From the NCBI GenBank assembly GCA_965261255.1, contig CBDHCQ010000004.1, positions 1,612,001-1,676,000 on the forward strand: a stretch of 64,000 nucleotides of DNA, in the 5' to 3' direction. Every line of letters begins with the position of its first letter. Positions within the stretch are counted from its first letter, which is position 1. Both the position numbers and the translations under genes were made by a program. This stretch comes from Bin80 sp965261255 (lineage in GTDB: Bacteria > Bacteroidota > Rhodothermia > Rhodothermales > Bin80). Under the pieces are notes generated by a model. That model saw only the letters and a program-made list of their open reading frames with translations. It did no database searches and was not told where the DNA came from. Below are positions 54,826 to 64,000 of the stretch, piece after piece.

Positions 54826-55274
54826 AAATCTTTCACTACCCGGCAAACCTAAGACCTCCCAACTGAATATATAGCCAGGAATCCATTGGTGAGGCTCCGT
54901 CCTGTGACCGAGCAATAGAGTTTGATGTCAATCAGGATTTGCCATCAACCTCACGAATGAGGCGCTCGCACGGGCAGCAGGTCACCTCGATCTAGAGAGC
55001 CAATCGACAATTGACTTATCACCTCTGCTATGCCAGTCAACGATGTGTTTCCGGAGATCTTACTTTTGAAAAGCAGAGCCTAGAAGCCTAAATCAGTACG
55101 GATTCCCATAGGCTTTTGATACCCGTACATTACCACAGCGAACGAGATACCTCGCAAAAAATGCAACTCCTTCGTACTTGAGTATGATCGAACTCCAATA
55201 ATACACAAGCGGGTCCTGGAGAAAGGTTGCGCAAGAAATACAGTGTGCCAACAACTGAGGAAAAATATCTATTC
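54826..55274. other. Intergenic region after the PKS gene
   Basis: About 450 bp between the PKS stop and the convergent small gene. I see no gene, no strong terminator and no repeat. Confidence 0.4.
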
Positions 55275-55553
55275 CTAGCTTTCGCTGGCTACATCATTCA
55301 CCGCCTGATCGGCCTTTTCAAAGAATGCTTTCAGGATCTGTTCGCGTTTGAGCCTGAGTTGCTCAACCAGTTCCCAAAGGGCCGCCTGAGCCGCCTGAGT
55401 CGCCGCCTCTCGTGTCTCACTCGACAAGGTTGTGTCGTTGCGAAACTCGTACTTTTCCACGGCGAAGTCGGCGATATCAGAAATGTTTTCCCCGAGGATG
55501 GTCGTGTCAAGCGATCTCTTGAGGGTGATGGTTCGGGTGCTTTTGTCGGTCAT
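55275..55553 (-). CDS. Small helical protein of unknown function
   Basis: 92 residues, starting MTDKSTRTITLKRSLDTTI, then a long predicted helix rich in Ala/Glu/Gln (REAATQAAQAALWELVEQLR). No signal or membrane segment and no family recognised. It lies 60 bp after the STAS gene on the same strand, so it may be part of the same signalling unit. Confidence 0.6.
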   Translation of the reverse strand: MTDKSTRTITLKRSLDTTILGENISDIADFAVEKYEFRNDTTLSSETREAATQAAQAALWELVEQLRLKREQILKAFFEKADQAVNDVASES

Positions 55554-55613
55554 CGAGTTTACTATCTGGACAATGGGGTAAAAATAAGGTACGGTTCGCG
55601 AAGAAGAGTACGA

Positions 55614-55961
55614 TTATGAAGTCTGTATTGATGAGAGTGCATGCTCAGTATTGTCGTGCACCGAAATCAATTTATCAAAGCCGCTCACTGCAACAACTTC
55701 ACGATTGAACTTGGAAAGCGAGCACATTGCGAATGCCTGTCCAGACCTAGAAAGCTTTTTGGCGAGAATCAGGCAAATGCGAAGGCCAGCACTACTAATG
55801 AACGATACTTTTTCGAAGTCTAGTAACAGAGCATCATCACTTGGCGCAAGACCTTCCTCGGTCATAGCCAAGAAATGATCGCTGTTACTGCTGTCAATGC
55901 GGCCAAGCAGGACTGCAATCGCAATGTTTCCCTCCCGCCGCCATTTGATGTCAATATTCAT
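55614..55961 (-). CDS. STAS-domain anti-sigma-factor antagonist
   Basis: 115 residues, a stand-alone STAS domain. The conserved phosphorylation motif appears as FISSAGLRICL with Ser56/Ser57, preceded by GRIDSSNSDHF and LLLDFEKV. In partner switching an RsbW/SpoIIAB-like kinase phosphorylates this serine; the dephosphorylated form frees the sigma factor or output protein. A possible cognate kinase is encoded at 19683-20090, though unlinked. Downstream lies the 92-residue helical protein. Confidence 0.88.
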   Translation of the reverse strand: MNIDIKWRREGNIAIAVLLGRIDSSNSDHFLAMTEEGLAPSDDALLLDFEKVSFISSAGLRICLILAKKLSRSGQAFAMCSLSKFNREVVAVSGFDKLISVHDNTEHALSSIQTS

Positions 55962-56591
55962 GTTAGATTACCTCTTAGTCGAGGTTTTTGTAATTGTTCA
56001 GTTCTACAAAGCAAAGCTCGCACTCTGGATGGGCACGTACAGCAAATGCACGCAAAATCTAGTCCCGAAGCGCGGCATAATATACGAAAACAATTTCATT
56101 ATTCAAGTAGACGGGCGTCAATGTTCCATTGATCGCATCACTTGTCCCAAGTTGGCTTCTTCCGACGATTGAGTAAGAGCGTCACAAAGCTTGGTCATAC
56201 GCCTTATGAGTCAGTCGAATACAGAGCATGTATGATTGAACAAGGCCGAGCATCAGGAGGCCTGTCAATCCGTTCCCCGAGATATAAGGGAATTATAGTG
56301 AATAGTTGGAGGGTCTCCGCTCATTCTCGCTCGATATTTTCAGATTCAGAGACAGAATCGTCCATTGGATCATCCCTCCACATACAGAAATCCTTCGCAA
56401 ACCTTCGCAGAAGGACCGGATGTAGTGTTCACTTTTTTCAAAAATCCCGCCCTAAGATATCCGAGCCAGAGGTAACCGCCGAAGTCAAGACAAAACGCTC
56501 CCGCCTATTCAATACGAAAGCGCCCCGATACCACTGGTGAGCATCGGGGCGCTTTCTTTGGATTCCGGGTAGCTGAACTACTCTGCATACA
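55962..56591. other. Intergenic region between STAS and Cache-protein genes
   Basis: 630 bp, both flanking genes on the minus strand. It holds the promoter region for the STAS gene and a strong terminator near the Cache-protein stop. Plus-strand open stretches here (for example 56142-56540) have no recognisable protein character. Confidence 0.5.
56517..56560 (-). terminator. Strong bidirectional terminator after the Cache-protein gene
   Basis: A perfect 13-bp stem, AAAGCGCCCCGAT (56517-56529) with ATCGGGGCGCTTT (56543-56555), loop 13 nt, lying 37 bp beyond the stop codon of the minus-strand gene. The A/T-rich outer ends make it usable in both directions. Confidence 0.85.
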
Positions 56592-57986
56592 TTACTTCAT
56601 CAGCACCATGAGACCCGTCTTCTCATACCTGCTTTCCGATCCTGTCGCAACCATCCGATACAGATAGGTTCCTGATGCAAGTTGCACGGCATTCAATTCA
56701 ATGGTGTGGTTCACACCCGCTTCAAACACCCGTGAGGGTAACTCCATTACCTTGCGTCCCAACACATCACTGACCTGCAGTGTCACCTGCGCCCTCTCAG
56801 GAAGATCAAACTGGATCCGTGTTGACGGATTGAACGGGTTCGGGTAGTTCCCATGGAGCACGAACTCCGAAGGGATTTCGCTAATCTCGTCCTCAACGGC
56901 CGTTGATATACCAGGAAAGAATGAACCAGCCACAATGAGGTCTGGATCGCCGGGGAATATTCCAGGAGGAACTTTGATTATATTCCCATAAGTCGTTCTG
57001 AGAGTTCCTTCCGCATCATCATTGGGATTATCTGGATCATCCCAGTAATAATCCACAAAAACACTATCGGATTTGGCTGCTTCAATGATCTTGTACACAA
57101 ACGTCGTATCGCCTCTAAGATCGGGGTTGCCAAGAACCGTGCGACCTTGCCGAAAGGGATCTGTTGCGTGGAAAAACACATACCCTTTCTCCGTAATTAC
57201 GTAGAGGTAAACTGTGCCGTGTCTGAAGTGTCCGCCATCTTCAACCTTTATTCGGAACTGACATCCCAACTGACGAGTAAATGTTATCCCGCGCGATTCA
57301 CGAAGGTCTAGCAACCATTTCGTAGCACCGTCCACAAACATTTTTAGAGTTTCGCGGCTCACCACCTGGTCAGCAGTAACGTCAGGGGGATCAATATCAG
57401 TAATGGGTCTACACAGATTTCCTAAATCCTGCGAATATCCACCAACAGTCACAAACTCGCGGTCGAGTATAGCTGATCTGTATCGCATCGCAAAACTCGT
57501 CATCTTCGTACAGTCTGAGCGGTTCGCTGGATCACTGTACTTACAGTACTCCACCTTTATTGCTTCCTGTCTCGTTGCCTTCAACATCTCCTTAAACACC
57601 TCCGTCCCTTCTCCATCTGTTTGATTAAGGACGAATTGCTTGTTTAACTGGGGAGACTTCCCATGAAAAGAAATGAGTCCCGCGTCACCAATCATTATCA
57701 GATAGATGTCGCCTGAATGTAAATCAGAACCGTCTGTGTACAGATCCTGTAAGATTGAAAGCCCGTCGTCAAGGTCGTCGAGTTTTTCAAACTCCGAGGT
57801 GGCCCAAGTGACAAAAGCCTTCAGCGAATCTTCATTCACGATTCCATCCTGACCCACGACTGCACTGGCTGTCACCTTCGGCACCTGCGCCTGTAGTGAG
57901 TTTGAATCTGAAAACTGGATCCCTGCTCCCAAAAAGATGATCAAGGTCAGGGTAACTATAAATCTCCATCTATTCGACATCATCAT
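56592..57986 (-). CDS. Secreted double-Cache-like protein with T9SS sorting domain
   Basis: 464 residues from the ATG at 57986, giving the signal peptide MMMSNRWRFIVTLTLIIFLG; an ATG at 58025 is further upstream. Two similar segments follow: one ending at about residue 175 (IYLIMIGDAGLISFHGKSPQ then FKEMLKATR) and one at ~210-345 (VYLYVITEKGYVFFHATDPF, FVYKIIEAAK). The aromatic-GxVxxH-x-P...G pattern is that of Cache sensor domains. The last ~80 residues begin LHGNYPNPFNPSTRIQFDLP and end in VLMK: a type-A T9SS sorting domain. There is no cytoplasmic signalling domain, so it is a soluble or surface-attached ligand binder. Confidence 0.78.
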   Translation of the reverse strand: MMMSNRWRFIVTLTLIIFLGAGIQFSDSNSLQAQVPKVTASAVVGQDGIVNEDSLKAFVTWATSEFEKLDDLDDGLSILQDLYTDGSDLHSGDIYLIMIGDAGLISFHGKSPQLNKQFVLNQTDGEGTEVFKEMLKATRQEAIKVEYCKYSDPANRSDCTKMTSFAMRYRSAILDREFVTVGGYSQDLGNLCRPITDIDPPDVTADQVVSRETLKMFVDGATKWLLDLRESRGITFTRQLGCQFRIKVEDGGHFRHGTVYLYVITEKGYVFFHATDPFRQGRTVLGNPDLRGDTTFVYKIIEAAKSDSVFVDYYWDDPDNPNDDAEGTLRTTYGNIIKVPPGIFPGDPDLIVAGSFFPGISTAVEDEISEIPSEFVLHGNYPNPFNPSTRIQFDLPERAQVTLQVSDVLGRKVMELPSRVFEAGVNHTIELNAVQLASGTYLYRMVATGSESRYEKTGLMVLMK

Positions 57987-58091
57987 ACTACTTGCAGGGT
58001 TTGACTGATTCGCTAGGCAAAACATAAGGCAAATATTTCTGTAGAGTTAACAGAATATTCAGAAATCCTTCCTCTATTCCAGAGTACGGGT

Positions 58092-60431
58092 TCAGTCTCT
58101 CTTTGTCGTATCAGGTGCGTCGGGGTAACTGATACGAGTATGATGTATACCAATAAGCTGTTTGAGCAAAACTTCTTTGATCAGAGAAATATCCCGGAGG
58201 GTTAAGCCGGTGTCATCTAATTGCCCGCTGGCAACCCTCTGGGTAATGAGATGGTCGACTAGTTTTTCCAATTTCTCCCCGGTCATTTCCTGCATCGTTC
58301 GAGACGCTGCCTCAACGGTGTCGGTCAGCATTAGGATACCGGTCTCCTTAGAGGTTGGTCGTGGACCTGGGTACCTGAAAACAGACTCATCAAGGGCGGA
58401 ATCGTTGGCTTTAGCTAATTCAACAGCCCGCTGATAGAAATACTCTGTTCGGGTAGTTCCGTGATGCGAACTAATAAAGGACATTACCTTGGCTGGAAGA
58501 TGGTATTGCTCTCCAAGCTTCAGACCGCTTGCTACGTGACCAATAATGATTAGGGCACTTGATTCCGGGGATAATTCGTCGTGTGGGTTGGTATCGCCAG
58601 CCAGGTTTTCAATAAAGTACTGAGGGCCGAAGAGCTTGCCAATATCGTGGTAGAGCCCCCCTACCCTCGTTAAAAGAATGTCTGCACCAACTTCATCTGC
58701 GACCGATTCAGCAAGACTTGATACCTGCATCGAATGATTGAATGTTCCAGGAGCATTCTTTATCAATTCCCTGAGCAAGGGCTGATTAGTGTCAGAAAGC
58801 TCCAAAAGGCGCATATCTGTAGTAACATCAAATGCACGCTCAACTACCCAAAGGAACGGATAAGCTGTAACTAAAAGGAATGAGCCCAAGCCAGCAAACA
58901 TCAGGCGTTCCTGAAGCTGTGGCAAGGCACTGCCCTCATAAAGCCATATGGCCAACAGTGCCAAAGCGTAACCAACAAATGCATAAGCGGCGGTCAGAAA
59001 CAGTTGTCCCCTGTTGCGCAGCCCACGCGCACTGAATATTGCAGCGGAGCCTCCTACAAGCGTCGCCCAGGTATATGTGAAATTGGAATCAAGCATTAGT
59101 CCGCCAAGCAGTGCTAAAACAAACGTGCCGAAAAACGCCATGCGCGAATCAAAAATCACAGTCAACAAGACTGAAACGATGACAACGGGAACTGCATAAA
59201 TGAATTGGGCCGGTGCAAAGCGAATAACTACGCCAAACGCAACAACAACCACACAGTAAAACAAAGCTAGAAGTAAGATGAACTTGTTACTGCGAAAGAT
59301 CGCGGGACGCGCATTCTTCAGGAAAATCCCGAAAATACCAACGACCGTTAAGCCTAACAATAGCTGTCCGAGCAATTGTAGGCGTCCCTGGGTAGCTGAT
59401 AATTCGCTTCCCCGTTCTCTTTCCAGAGAATCCAGCTTTTGTTTGATTTCCGGGGTTATACGCTCCCCGTTACGCACAATTTCTTCGCCCTCAGCTACCA
59501 TACCTCGAACGGGAAGAATCAATGCTTCTGCTTCTCTACGACGTAGCTCTGTTGGTCCAGATTGATAGATGAGTGACGGCACAAAGATTGCTTCAATAAA
59601 CTGGGATATCGCCGCGGCACTAAGCAGATCATCCCCTTGAAGTACCGTTTCTTCAAGCCAAACCCGAATTCGTTCGCGGGCCTCATGATGACCAACCACG
59701 CCTGTTGCCGTTCTTTGCTCAAAAGTCTGGGCAAGTGTATCCCGTACGGTCAGATATTCTGTTCGAACTGAATCTATGGGCACGTCAAGCACTCCCTGGA
59801 GCTGGAGTCGTTGGCTTCGATCCGCAATCGCGTCCAGTATACGTTCAAAGAGTGGTGATTCCATCGGAGCCAATCTGGTGGCCGTCGGCATGTCGGGACT
59901 GCGGCGAGCGTAATCCCAGCCCAAGTGACGCCAGATTGAGCCACTTAGTCGGATTGGTGCTTGAAGACGAAGGGCCATAAAAAGGAGGGAATCTTCCACC
60001 GTAGCGGTAGATAATTGCTCAGGCGAAAGATCCGTACCGGCAGCAATGCTATCTCTCCGGGCCCCTATGAGATAATTTGTATAGGCGTTAAACACAGCAT
60101 CCAATGATGCGGCAATAGAGTCCGCCATATTGCGCGTCTGTTGCCTTGCCTCGTGAAAGGGGTAGAAGATTGGCTCGGTAGCATACCGTACGCGCTGTCT
60201 TTCTGCGCGGAGTGAATCATCGGACTTGTAAAGAGGAAATTCGGATTCTGCAATCAGCGTTTCTTCCTGCCACCGATCTCCTACAGACTTCGATATTTCA
60301 GATATATCTCCCTGCCTGAAAGCTAGTGTAGTTACGATGAGCAATACTATGAATACACCCAGCTTCAGTCCGATTACATCTCGGATCAGCCTGCGTAAGC
60401 GCCAAACAATATATCGCCGTCGTGATGTCAT
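58092..60431 (-). CDS. pgpH: 7TM-HD phosphodiesterase (PgpH type, cyclic-di-AMP hydrolase)
   Basis: 779 residues. An N-terminal membrane segment (LKLGVFIVLLIVTTLAF) is followed by a ~270-residue extracytoplasmic 7TMR-HDED domain, seven membrane helices (about 350-540) and a C-terminal HD domain: FNHSMQVSSLAESVADEVG, GGLYHDIGKLFGPQYF (HD metal motif), IIGHVASGLKLGEQY and FISSHHGTTRTEYFY. This is the PgpH family that hydrolyses c-di-AMP to pApA. It is the third gene of an operon behind two transporters (15 bp after the symporter stop). Confidence 0.92.
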   Translation of the reverse strand: MTSRRRYIVWRLRRLIRDVIGLKLGVFIVLLIVTTLAFRQGDISEISKSVGDRWQEETLIAESEFPLYKSDDSLRAERQRVRYATEPIFYPFHEARQQTRNMADSIAASLDAVFNAYTNYLIGARRDSIAAGTDLSPEQLSTATVEDSLLFMALRLQAPIRLSGSIWRHLGWDYARRSPDMPTATRLAPMESPLFERILDAIADRSQRLQLQGVLDVPIDSVRTEYLTVRDTLAQTFEQRTATGVVGHHEARERIRVWLEETVLQGDDLLSAAAISQFIEAIFVPSLIYQSGPTELRRREAEALILPVRGMVAEGEEIVRNGERITPEIKQKLDSLERERGSELSATQGRLQLLGQLLLGLTVVGIFGIFLKNARPAIFRSNKFILLLALFYCVVVVAFGVVIRFAPAQFIYAVPVVIVSVLLTVIFDSRMAFFGTFVLALLGGLMLDSNFTYTWATLVGGSAAIFSARGLRNRGQLFLTAAYAFVGYALALLAIWLYEGSALPQLQERLMFAGLGSFLLVTAYPFLWVVERAFDVTTDMRLLELSDTNQPLLRELIKNAPGTFNHSMQVSSLAESVADEVGADILLTRVGGLYHDIGKLFGPQYFIENLAGDTNPHDELSPESSALIIIGHVASGLKLGEQYHLPAKVMSFISSHHGTTRTEYFYQRAVELAKANDSALDESVFRYPGPRPTSKETGILMLTDTVEAASRTMQEMTGEKLEKLVDHLITQRVASGQLDDTGLTLRDISLIKEVLLKQLIGIHHTRISYPDAPDTTKRD

Positions 60432-60446
60432 TGAGTATATGTAATG

Positions 60447-61994
60447 CTATTTCTTGCGACGAAGCGAGAGAAGGAAGCCAACAAAAATGCAAATAGCACT
60501 TCCGATCAACGTATACCATGGCCAGGCAATCTGGCGTAATCCGGCCTCTTCAATCATCCCATCTGATGGATTAATTGCAAATATCCAACCCTCTGTTGGG
60601 CTGTGCCAAAGCCCAAAGATAACTAGCACCATAACCACAATTGTGAGAATAAAGGCAATCACTGCATCCGATTCCTTTGCGTTTTTTACCACAATTCCCA
60701 ACAGGAAGCCTCCCAGGAGGCCTCCATAGGTAAACGAGGCAATGGCCAGCCCAAGTTCAACTACTGGATTATCTGTATTCTCAAACAAGCTAGCAAAGAC
60801 TACAAACAATGCTCCCCAAAATAGGGTCAGGCCCCGCGAGAGTAATAAACCTCTGGCCTTGCTGATCGGATTTTTGATCCACCGCTCAACCAGATCCATC
60901 ATTGAGGAGGATGCCAAAGAATTAAGTGAGGACGACAGCGTACTCATTGCTGCTGCCAGAATACCGGCCAGAAGTAGTCCTGACAGGCCGGCCGGTAAAC
61001 TTTCAATTATATAACGGGGAAAGACTTCATCCCCGCGAGAGAGTCCCAGTTCCGCGGGTGAAACGCCTCCATAATGTACCCACAACAGTGTACCGATTGC
61101 GAGAAACAAGGCAAATTGCATGGCCACGAGCACTGCACTGCCTACCAATGCATACTGGCTATCCTTGAGGGTTCTGCAGGTCAGTAGCCGCTGAACGATC
61201 AGCTGATCTGTACCATGTGATGCCATAGAGAATACTCCGCCTCCAATAACAGCTGTCACAGTGACATAGGGCTGAGTGATCCAATCAGTGAATGAACCTC
61301 CAAGTCCAAAGTCAATCACACGCAGTTTGCCTTCCGTTTCCGCCAATCTCATCGCCCCTTCCGGTAAACCATCGAACAGTAAAGCAGCACACAAGACACC
61401 TCCTAAAACATATAGTCCCATCTGTACGACATCGATCCATATGACTGCCCGAATACCGCCAACCAGGGTATATATGACCGTGATAATTCCAAGCAGAAGT
61501 ATAATCTGACCATAGGTTATTGGATCTCCCATGACCGTTAATCCAGCGGAATCTGCAATTACCTTCAATGGAATTGCCGTAGCAAACAGGCGTACACCAT
61601 CCGCCAACAGTCGCGTGACCATGAATGTAACGGATGCAGTAGATCTCATACGATCCCCGAAGCGTTCCCCCAAATAGGCATACGCGGTCGTCATTGCTCC
61701 CTTAAAGTAGCGTGGCAGGAACAGCAGGCTCACTGCAATTCGTCCTACAAGGTACCCGGCCGTGATTTGAAGAAAAGTCATAGTGCCTCCGTAAGCGACC
61801 GCGGGCACCCCAATTATGGTCAGGGTACTTGTTTCTGTGGCTACTACCGAGAAGCAGACTGCCCACCAAGGCAAATCTCTACCACCCAGGAAATAGTCAT
61901 CCATTGAGCGCTGACGCCCTCCCAGACGTATACCCAGAGCGGCTATACCGATCAGATACACTACAATAACGACATAGTCAAGCGCTGAAAGCAT
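60447..61994 (-). CDS. Sodium:solute symporter (SSS family)
   Basis: 515 residues with about 13 membrane helices. Family features: LDYVVIVVYLIGIAALGIRLG at the N-terminus, DDYFLGGRDLPWWAVCFSVVATETSTLTI, GGIRAVIWIDVVQ and STLSSSLNSLASSSMMDL, which carries the Na-site serines. The likely substrate is a sugar or small acid; the neighbouring sugar-porter gene 8 bp upstream on the same strand supports a sugar role, but this is contextual. Confidence 0.9.
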   Translation of the reverse strand: MLSALDYVVIVVYLIGIAALGIRLGGRQRSMDDYFLGGRDLPWWAVCFSVVATETSTLTIIGVPAVAYGGTMTFLQITAGYLVGRIAVSLLFLPRYFKGAMTTAYAYLGERFGDRMRSTASVTFMVTRLLADGVRLFATAIPLKVIADSAGLTVMGDPITYGQIILLLGIITVIYTLVGGIRAVIWIDVVQMGLYVLGGVLCAALLFDGLPEGAMRLAETEGKLRVIDFGLGGSFTDWITQPYVTVTAVIGGGVFSMASHGTDQLIVQRLLTCRTLKDSQYALVGSAVLVAMQFALFLAIGTLLWVHYGGVSPAELGLSRGDEVFPRYIIESLPAGLSGLLLAGILAAAMSTLSSSLNSLASSSMMDLVERWIKNPISKARGLLLSRGLTLFWGALFVVFASLFENTDNPVVELGLAIASFTYGGLLGGFLLGIVVKNAKESDAVIAFILTIVVMVLVIFGLWHSPTEGWIFAINPSDGMIEEAGLRQIAWPWYTLIGSAICIFVGFLLSLRRKK

Positions 61995-62002
61995 TCGCAG
62001 CT

Positions 62003-63361
62003 TCAGTCAATCCCCAGCTTTTTAGACATTTCTTCTAGCGGTACCCCCTTGGTTTCGGGCATGACAAAAATCACCCATAGGAGTTGCCCAACCATACACA
62101 GCGCGTAAAATGCGAAAATATTTGCCCCGGATACTTCGGCAATCATGGGAAATGTAAGGGAGATTATTGCGGCCATAATCCAATGGACAAAGCTACCTAG
62201 GCTTTGTCCACGTGCCCGTACGCTATTGGGGAATATCTCACCGAGGAACACCCAAATGACTGCTCCCTGGCCGAACGCATGTGACGCAATGAATACGATA
62301 AGACTGACCAGTACTACCGGACCGGTTATTTCGGTATAAAAAGCGACCGCAGTAGCTCCCAGACTCAGGATATAGCCAATAGATCCCACCAACATGAGTT
62401 TCTTGCGTCCAAAATTATCAATAACCGAGAGCGCGACCGCCGTTGCAATAAGGTTAACGCAGCCGATGATCACGGCCTGAAGGAGCGCAGAGGTACCGGA
62501 GGCCCCCGCCATTTCGAATATTCGGCGGGTATAATAGATCAATGCATTGATCCCTGAGAGCTGATTAAATGCAGCGATTGCTACGGCCAAAAGGATTGGT
62601 TTCAGGTATTTGGGCTGGAAGAAGCGCTCAGTCAAATGTTTGCGCGTTTCTGCCAATGATGCCCTTATGGCTGCGAGCTCTTTTACTGCATCGGAGCCCT
62701 TACCTCCCATACTAATCAGTACATTTCTGGCTTCGTCATCTCGTCCCTGTGCGACCAGCCATCGTGGACTTCGGGGATTTGTGAACAGTAATGTTGTGAA
62801 GGCTAGTGCGGGTACCGCCTCGATTCCGAACATCCATCGCCATTCAATAGCCCCCAATTCAAATGAAGCAATGGTGAAATTCGATAAATAGGCTAACAAA
62901 ATGCCAAGTACGATATTGAGCTGCACCAGGGCTACCAGCCTACCCCGCATATTTGCCGGGGCAATTTCTGCCACATACATAGGAGCAACGACAGATGCTC
63001 CTCCAACGCCTAATCCGCCGATTAGACGGAAAAATGCAAACGATCCAGCATCCCAGGCAATCGCGCTCCCGATCGAAGATAGGAGGTATAATCCTCCCAT
63101 GAGCATCAGCATCGGCCGGCGTCCGTAACGGTCGGCGGGTTTCGAGAATATCAATGATCCGATTATTGTACCTATCAATGCACTGGCAACGAGTGTACCA
63201 TGCCAGAAGGCAGGTGTACCAAAAGCTCCACTGAGGCGCTGATAGGTCGGATCATATAAATCCCGAAGTATTCCCTCCGCTCCTGAGATTACTGCCGTAT
63301 CAAAACCAAATAATAAGCCTCCCAAAGCAGCAACCAAGGAAGCCCAGATCACTCTAGACAT
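62003..63361 (-). CDS. MFS sugar porter (XylE/GlcP type)
   Basis: 452 residues with 12 predicted membrane helices. The sugar-porter signatures are complete: GGLLFGFDTAVISGAEG (helix 1), KPADRYGRRPMLM (loop 2-3), RLIGGLGVGGASVVAPMYVAEIAP, QLSGINALIYYTRRIF (helix 7) and PETKGVPLEEM at the C-terminus. It imports hexoses or pentoses by proton symport or facilitated transport. First gene of the transporter-PgpH operon; four phased palindromes lie 350-450 bp upstream. Confidence 0.93.
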   Translation of the reverse strand: MSRVIWASLVAALGGLLFGFDTAVISGAEGILRDLYDPTYQRLSGAFGTPAFWHGTLVASALIGTIIGSLIFSKPADRYGRRPMLMLMGGLYLLSSIGSAIAWDAGSFAFFRLIGGLGVGGASVVAPMYVAEIAPANMRGRLVALVQLNIVLGILLAYLSNFTIASFELGAIEWRWMFGIEAVPALAFTTLLFTNPRSPRWLVAQGRDDEARNVLISMGGKGSDAVKELAAIRASLAETRKHLTERFFQPKYLKPILLAVAIAAFNQLSGINALIYYTRRIFEMAGASGTSALLQAVIIGCVNLIATAVALSVIDNFGRKKLMLVGSIGYILSLGATAVAFYTEITGPVVLVSLIVFIASHAFGQGAVIWVFLGEIFPNSVRARGQSLGSFVHWIMAAIISLTFPMIAEVSGANIFAFYALCMVGQLLWVIFVMPETKGVPLEEMSKKLGID

Positions 63362-64000
63362 GGAATCACAAGCCGTTAATAATCGAAATGAAGCGCAAAA
63401 GAGTGTTTTAAGGTAACGATTTACGGTAAATACTCGAGTTTGCAGATCAAGTCTCCTAGCTGCGAACTATTTGGATGAAATTGAGTCTGTTTTGGCGTTT
63501 AGTGCCCGATTTACGGGTAGCAGCATATTGGAGTGAAAAGGCTATACCGATGCCAACTACCCGTCGAGTACGTAGCAAAGTGTAAATGTAGCTGAAGCGT
63601 CTCCTCACACTTGGGCTTGAGGGTCTGCAAGTACTGTACACCGCATCAAACCCTTGCAATAATATCACCTGAACACGAACCATACCGGATAGGTGTGGCA
63701 CCCGAAAACATATGTTCCAGGACCCTTGCTCGAGACTGAACATATGTATTTCTAAATATTTTGAGGAAAAAACATATGCTTAGGATTGTGTCTCCGAGTG
63801 CTACATATGTATGTAACACTGGTGTTTCGCTCGTGCTCAGGGCGATGTGAATTGCTACTGTAGCTATTTGAGTCGATCTCATAGGTAGGTCAAGCGTTGG
63901 AGTAGCGGAGACTGCGTGTTGAGACGAGGCGCATGTGTATCTTGCACACGCTACTCGGGTAAGTATTTCACCTCTGGGGGACGGTTAACCTAATATTGAC
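63362..64000. other. Upstream region of the sugar-porter operon
   Basis: 639 bp to the window edge with no supportable gene. It contains the ACATATGT array (63708-63810), otherwise AT-rich sequence. A divergent gene beyond 64000 is possible. Confidence 0.5.
63708..63810. promoter_or_regulatory. Four phased ACATATGT palindromes
   Basis: ACATATGT occurs at 63708-63715, 63740-63747 and 63803-63810, and as ACATATGC at 63772-63779. Start-to-start distances are 32, 32 and 31 bp, about three helical turns, while the sequence between them is not repeated. This is the pattern of an operator array for a cooperative DNA-binding protein. Confidence 0.65.

Noticed and set aside
56142..56540. Plus-strand ORF of 132 codons before the terminator
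   Set aside because: Low-complexity Ser/Arg-rich translation without a family and running into the terminator stem of the opposite gene.
1..64000. tRNA, rRNA, riboswitch and origin signals
   Set aside because: Intergenic regions were read for cloverleaf, rRNA-like and common riboswitch patterns by eye, and none was convincing; a covariance-model search would be needed to exclude small RNAs.

Overview
The window looks like a chromosomal stretch from a marine-type member of the Bacteroidota/Rhodothermota (Rhodothermales- or Balneola-like). The evidence is a SusC/SusD pair, two secreted proteins ending in a YPNPFNPST type-9-secretion (T9SS) sorting domain, a GWxTD-like protein, a VCBS/ASPIC lipoprotein, and a single arginine operon that contains an N-acetylornithine-type carbamoyltransferase. 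Taxonomy is inferred from these family signatures only. No rRNA, tRNA or CRISPR array was recognised.

Layout. 1-6173 (minus): tightly overlapped arginine operon argG-argC-argD-argF'-argB-argE', the last gene running off the left edge. 6767-16619: SusC/SusD uptake locus, a convergent GWxTD-like gene and a VCBS-repeat lipoprotein. 16661-20090 (plus): SRAP/YedK, an M24 peptidase, a glycosyltransferase and an RsbW-like kinase. 20127-23474: a large sortilin-like T9SS cargo protein. 24386-28775: a GT-C/methyltransferase fusion, miaA, rhodanese and an EEP nuclease. 28772-34042 is an accessory zone: an IS21-family element with a 7-bp target duplication sits inside a remnant gene that reads like the start of a GH3 glucosidase, followed by two small paralogous proteins, a tyrosine recombinase and a perfect 8+8 palindrome. 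34121-42142: a MalK/UgpC-like ATPase divergent from an in-frame LacI-PurC fusion, then moaE, moaD, a LolC/E-like permease, a P5C dehydrogenase and a DapB-like dehydrogenase.

42372-54825 is the most unusual part: a divergent natural-product locus. It holds a thioester-reductase/sulfotransferase fusion (minus), a B12-dependent radical SAM enzyme (plus) and a 2338-residue single-module polyketide synthase, KS-AT-DH-(degenerate MT)-ER-KR-ACP (plus). The synthase has no thioesterase. The simplest model is that an iterative, highly reducing synthase builds a chain, the reductase domain releases it from the ACP as an aldehyde or alcohol, the fused sulfotransferase sulfates a hydroxyl, and the radical SAM enzyme modifies a carbon centre. 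Product and order of steps are inference.

55275-64000 (minus): a helical small protein and a STAS anti-sigma-factor antagonist, a secreted double-Cache T9SS protein, then a compact operon of a sugar-porter MFS, a sodium:solute symporter and a PgpH-type 7TM-HD phosphodiesterase. Upstream of that operon are four ACATATGT-like palindromes spaced 32, 32 and 31 bp, i.e. on one face of the helix.
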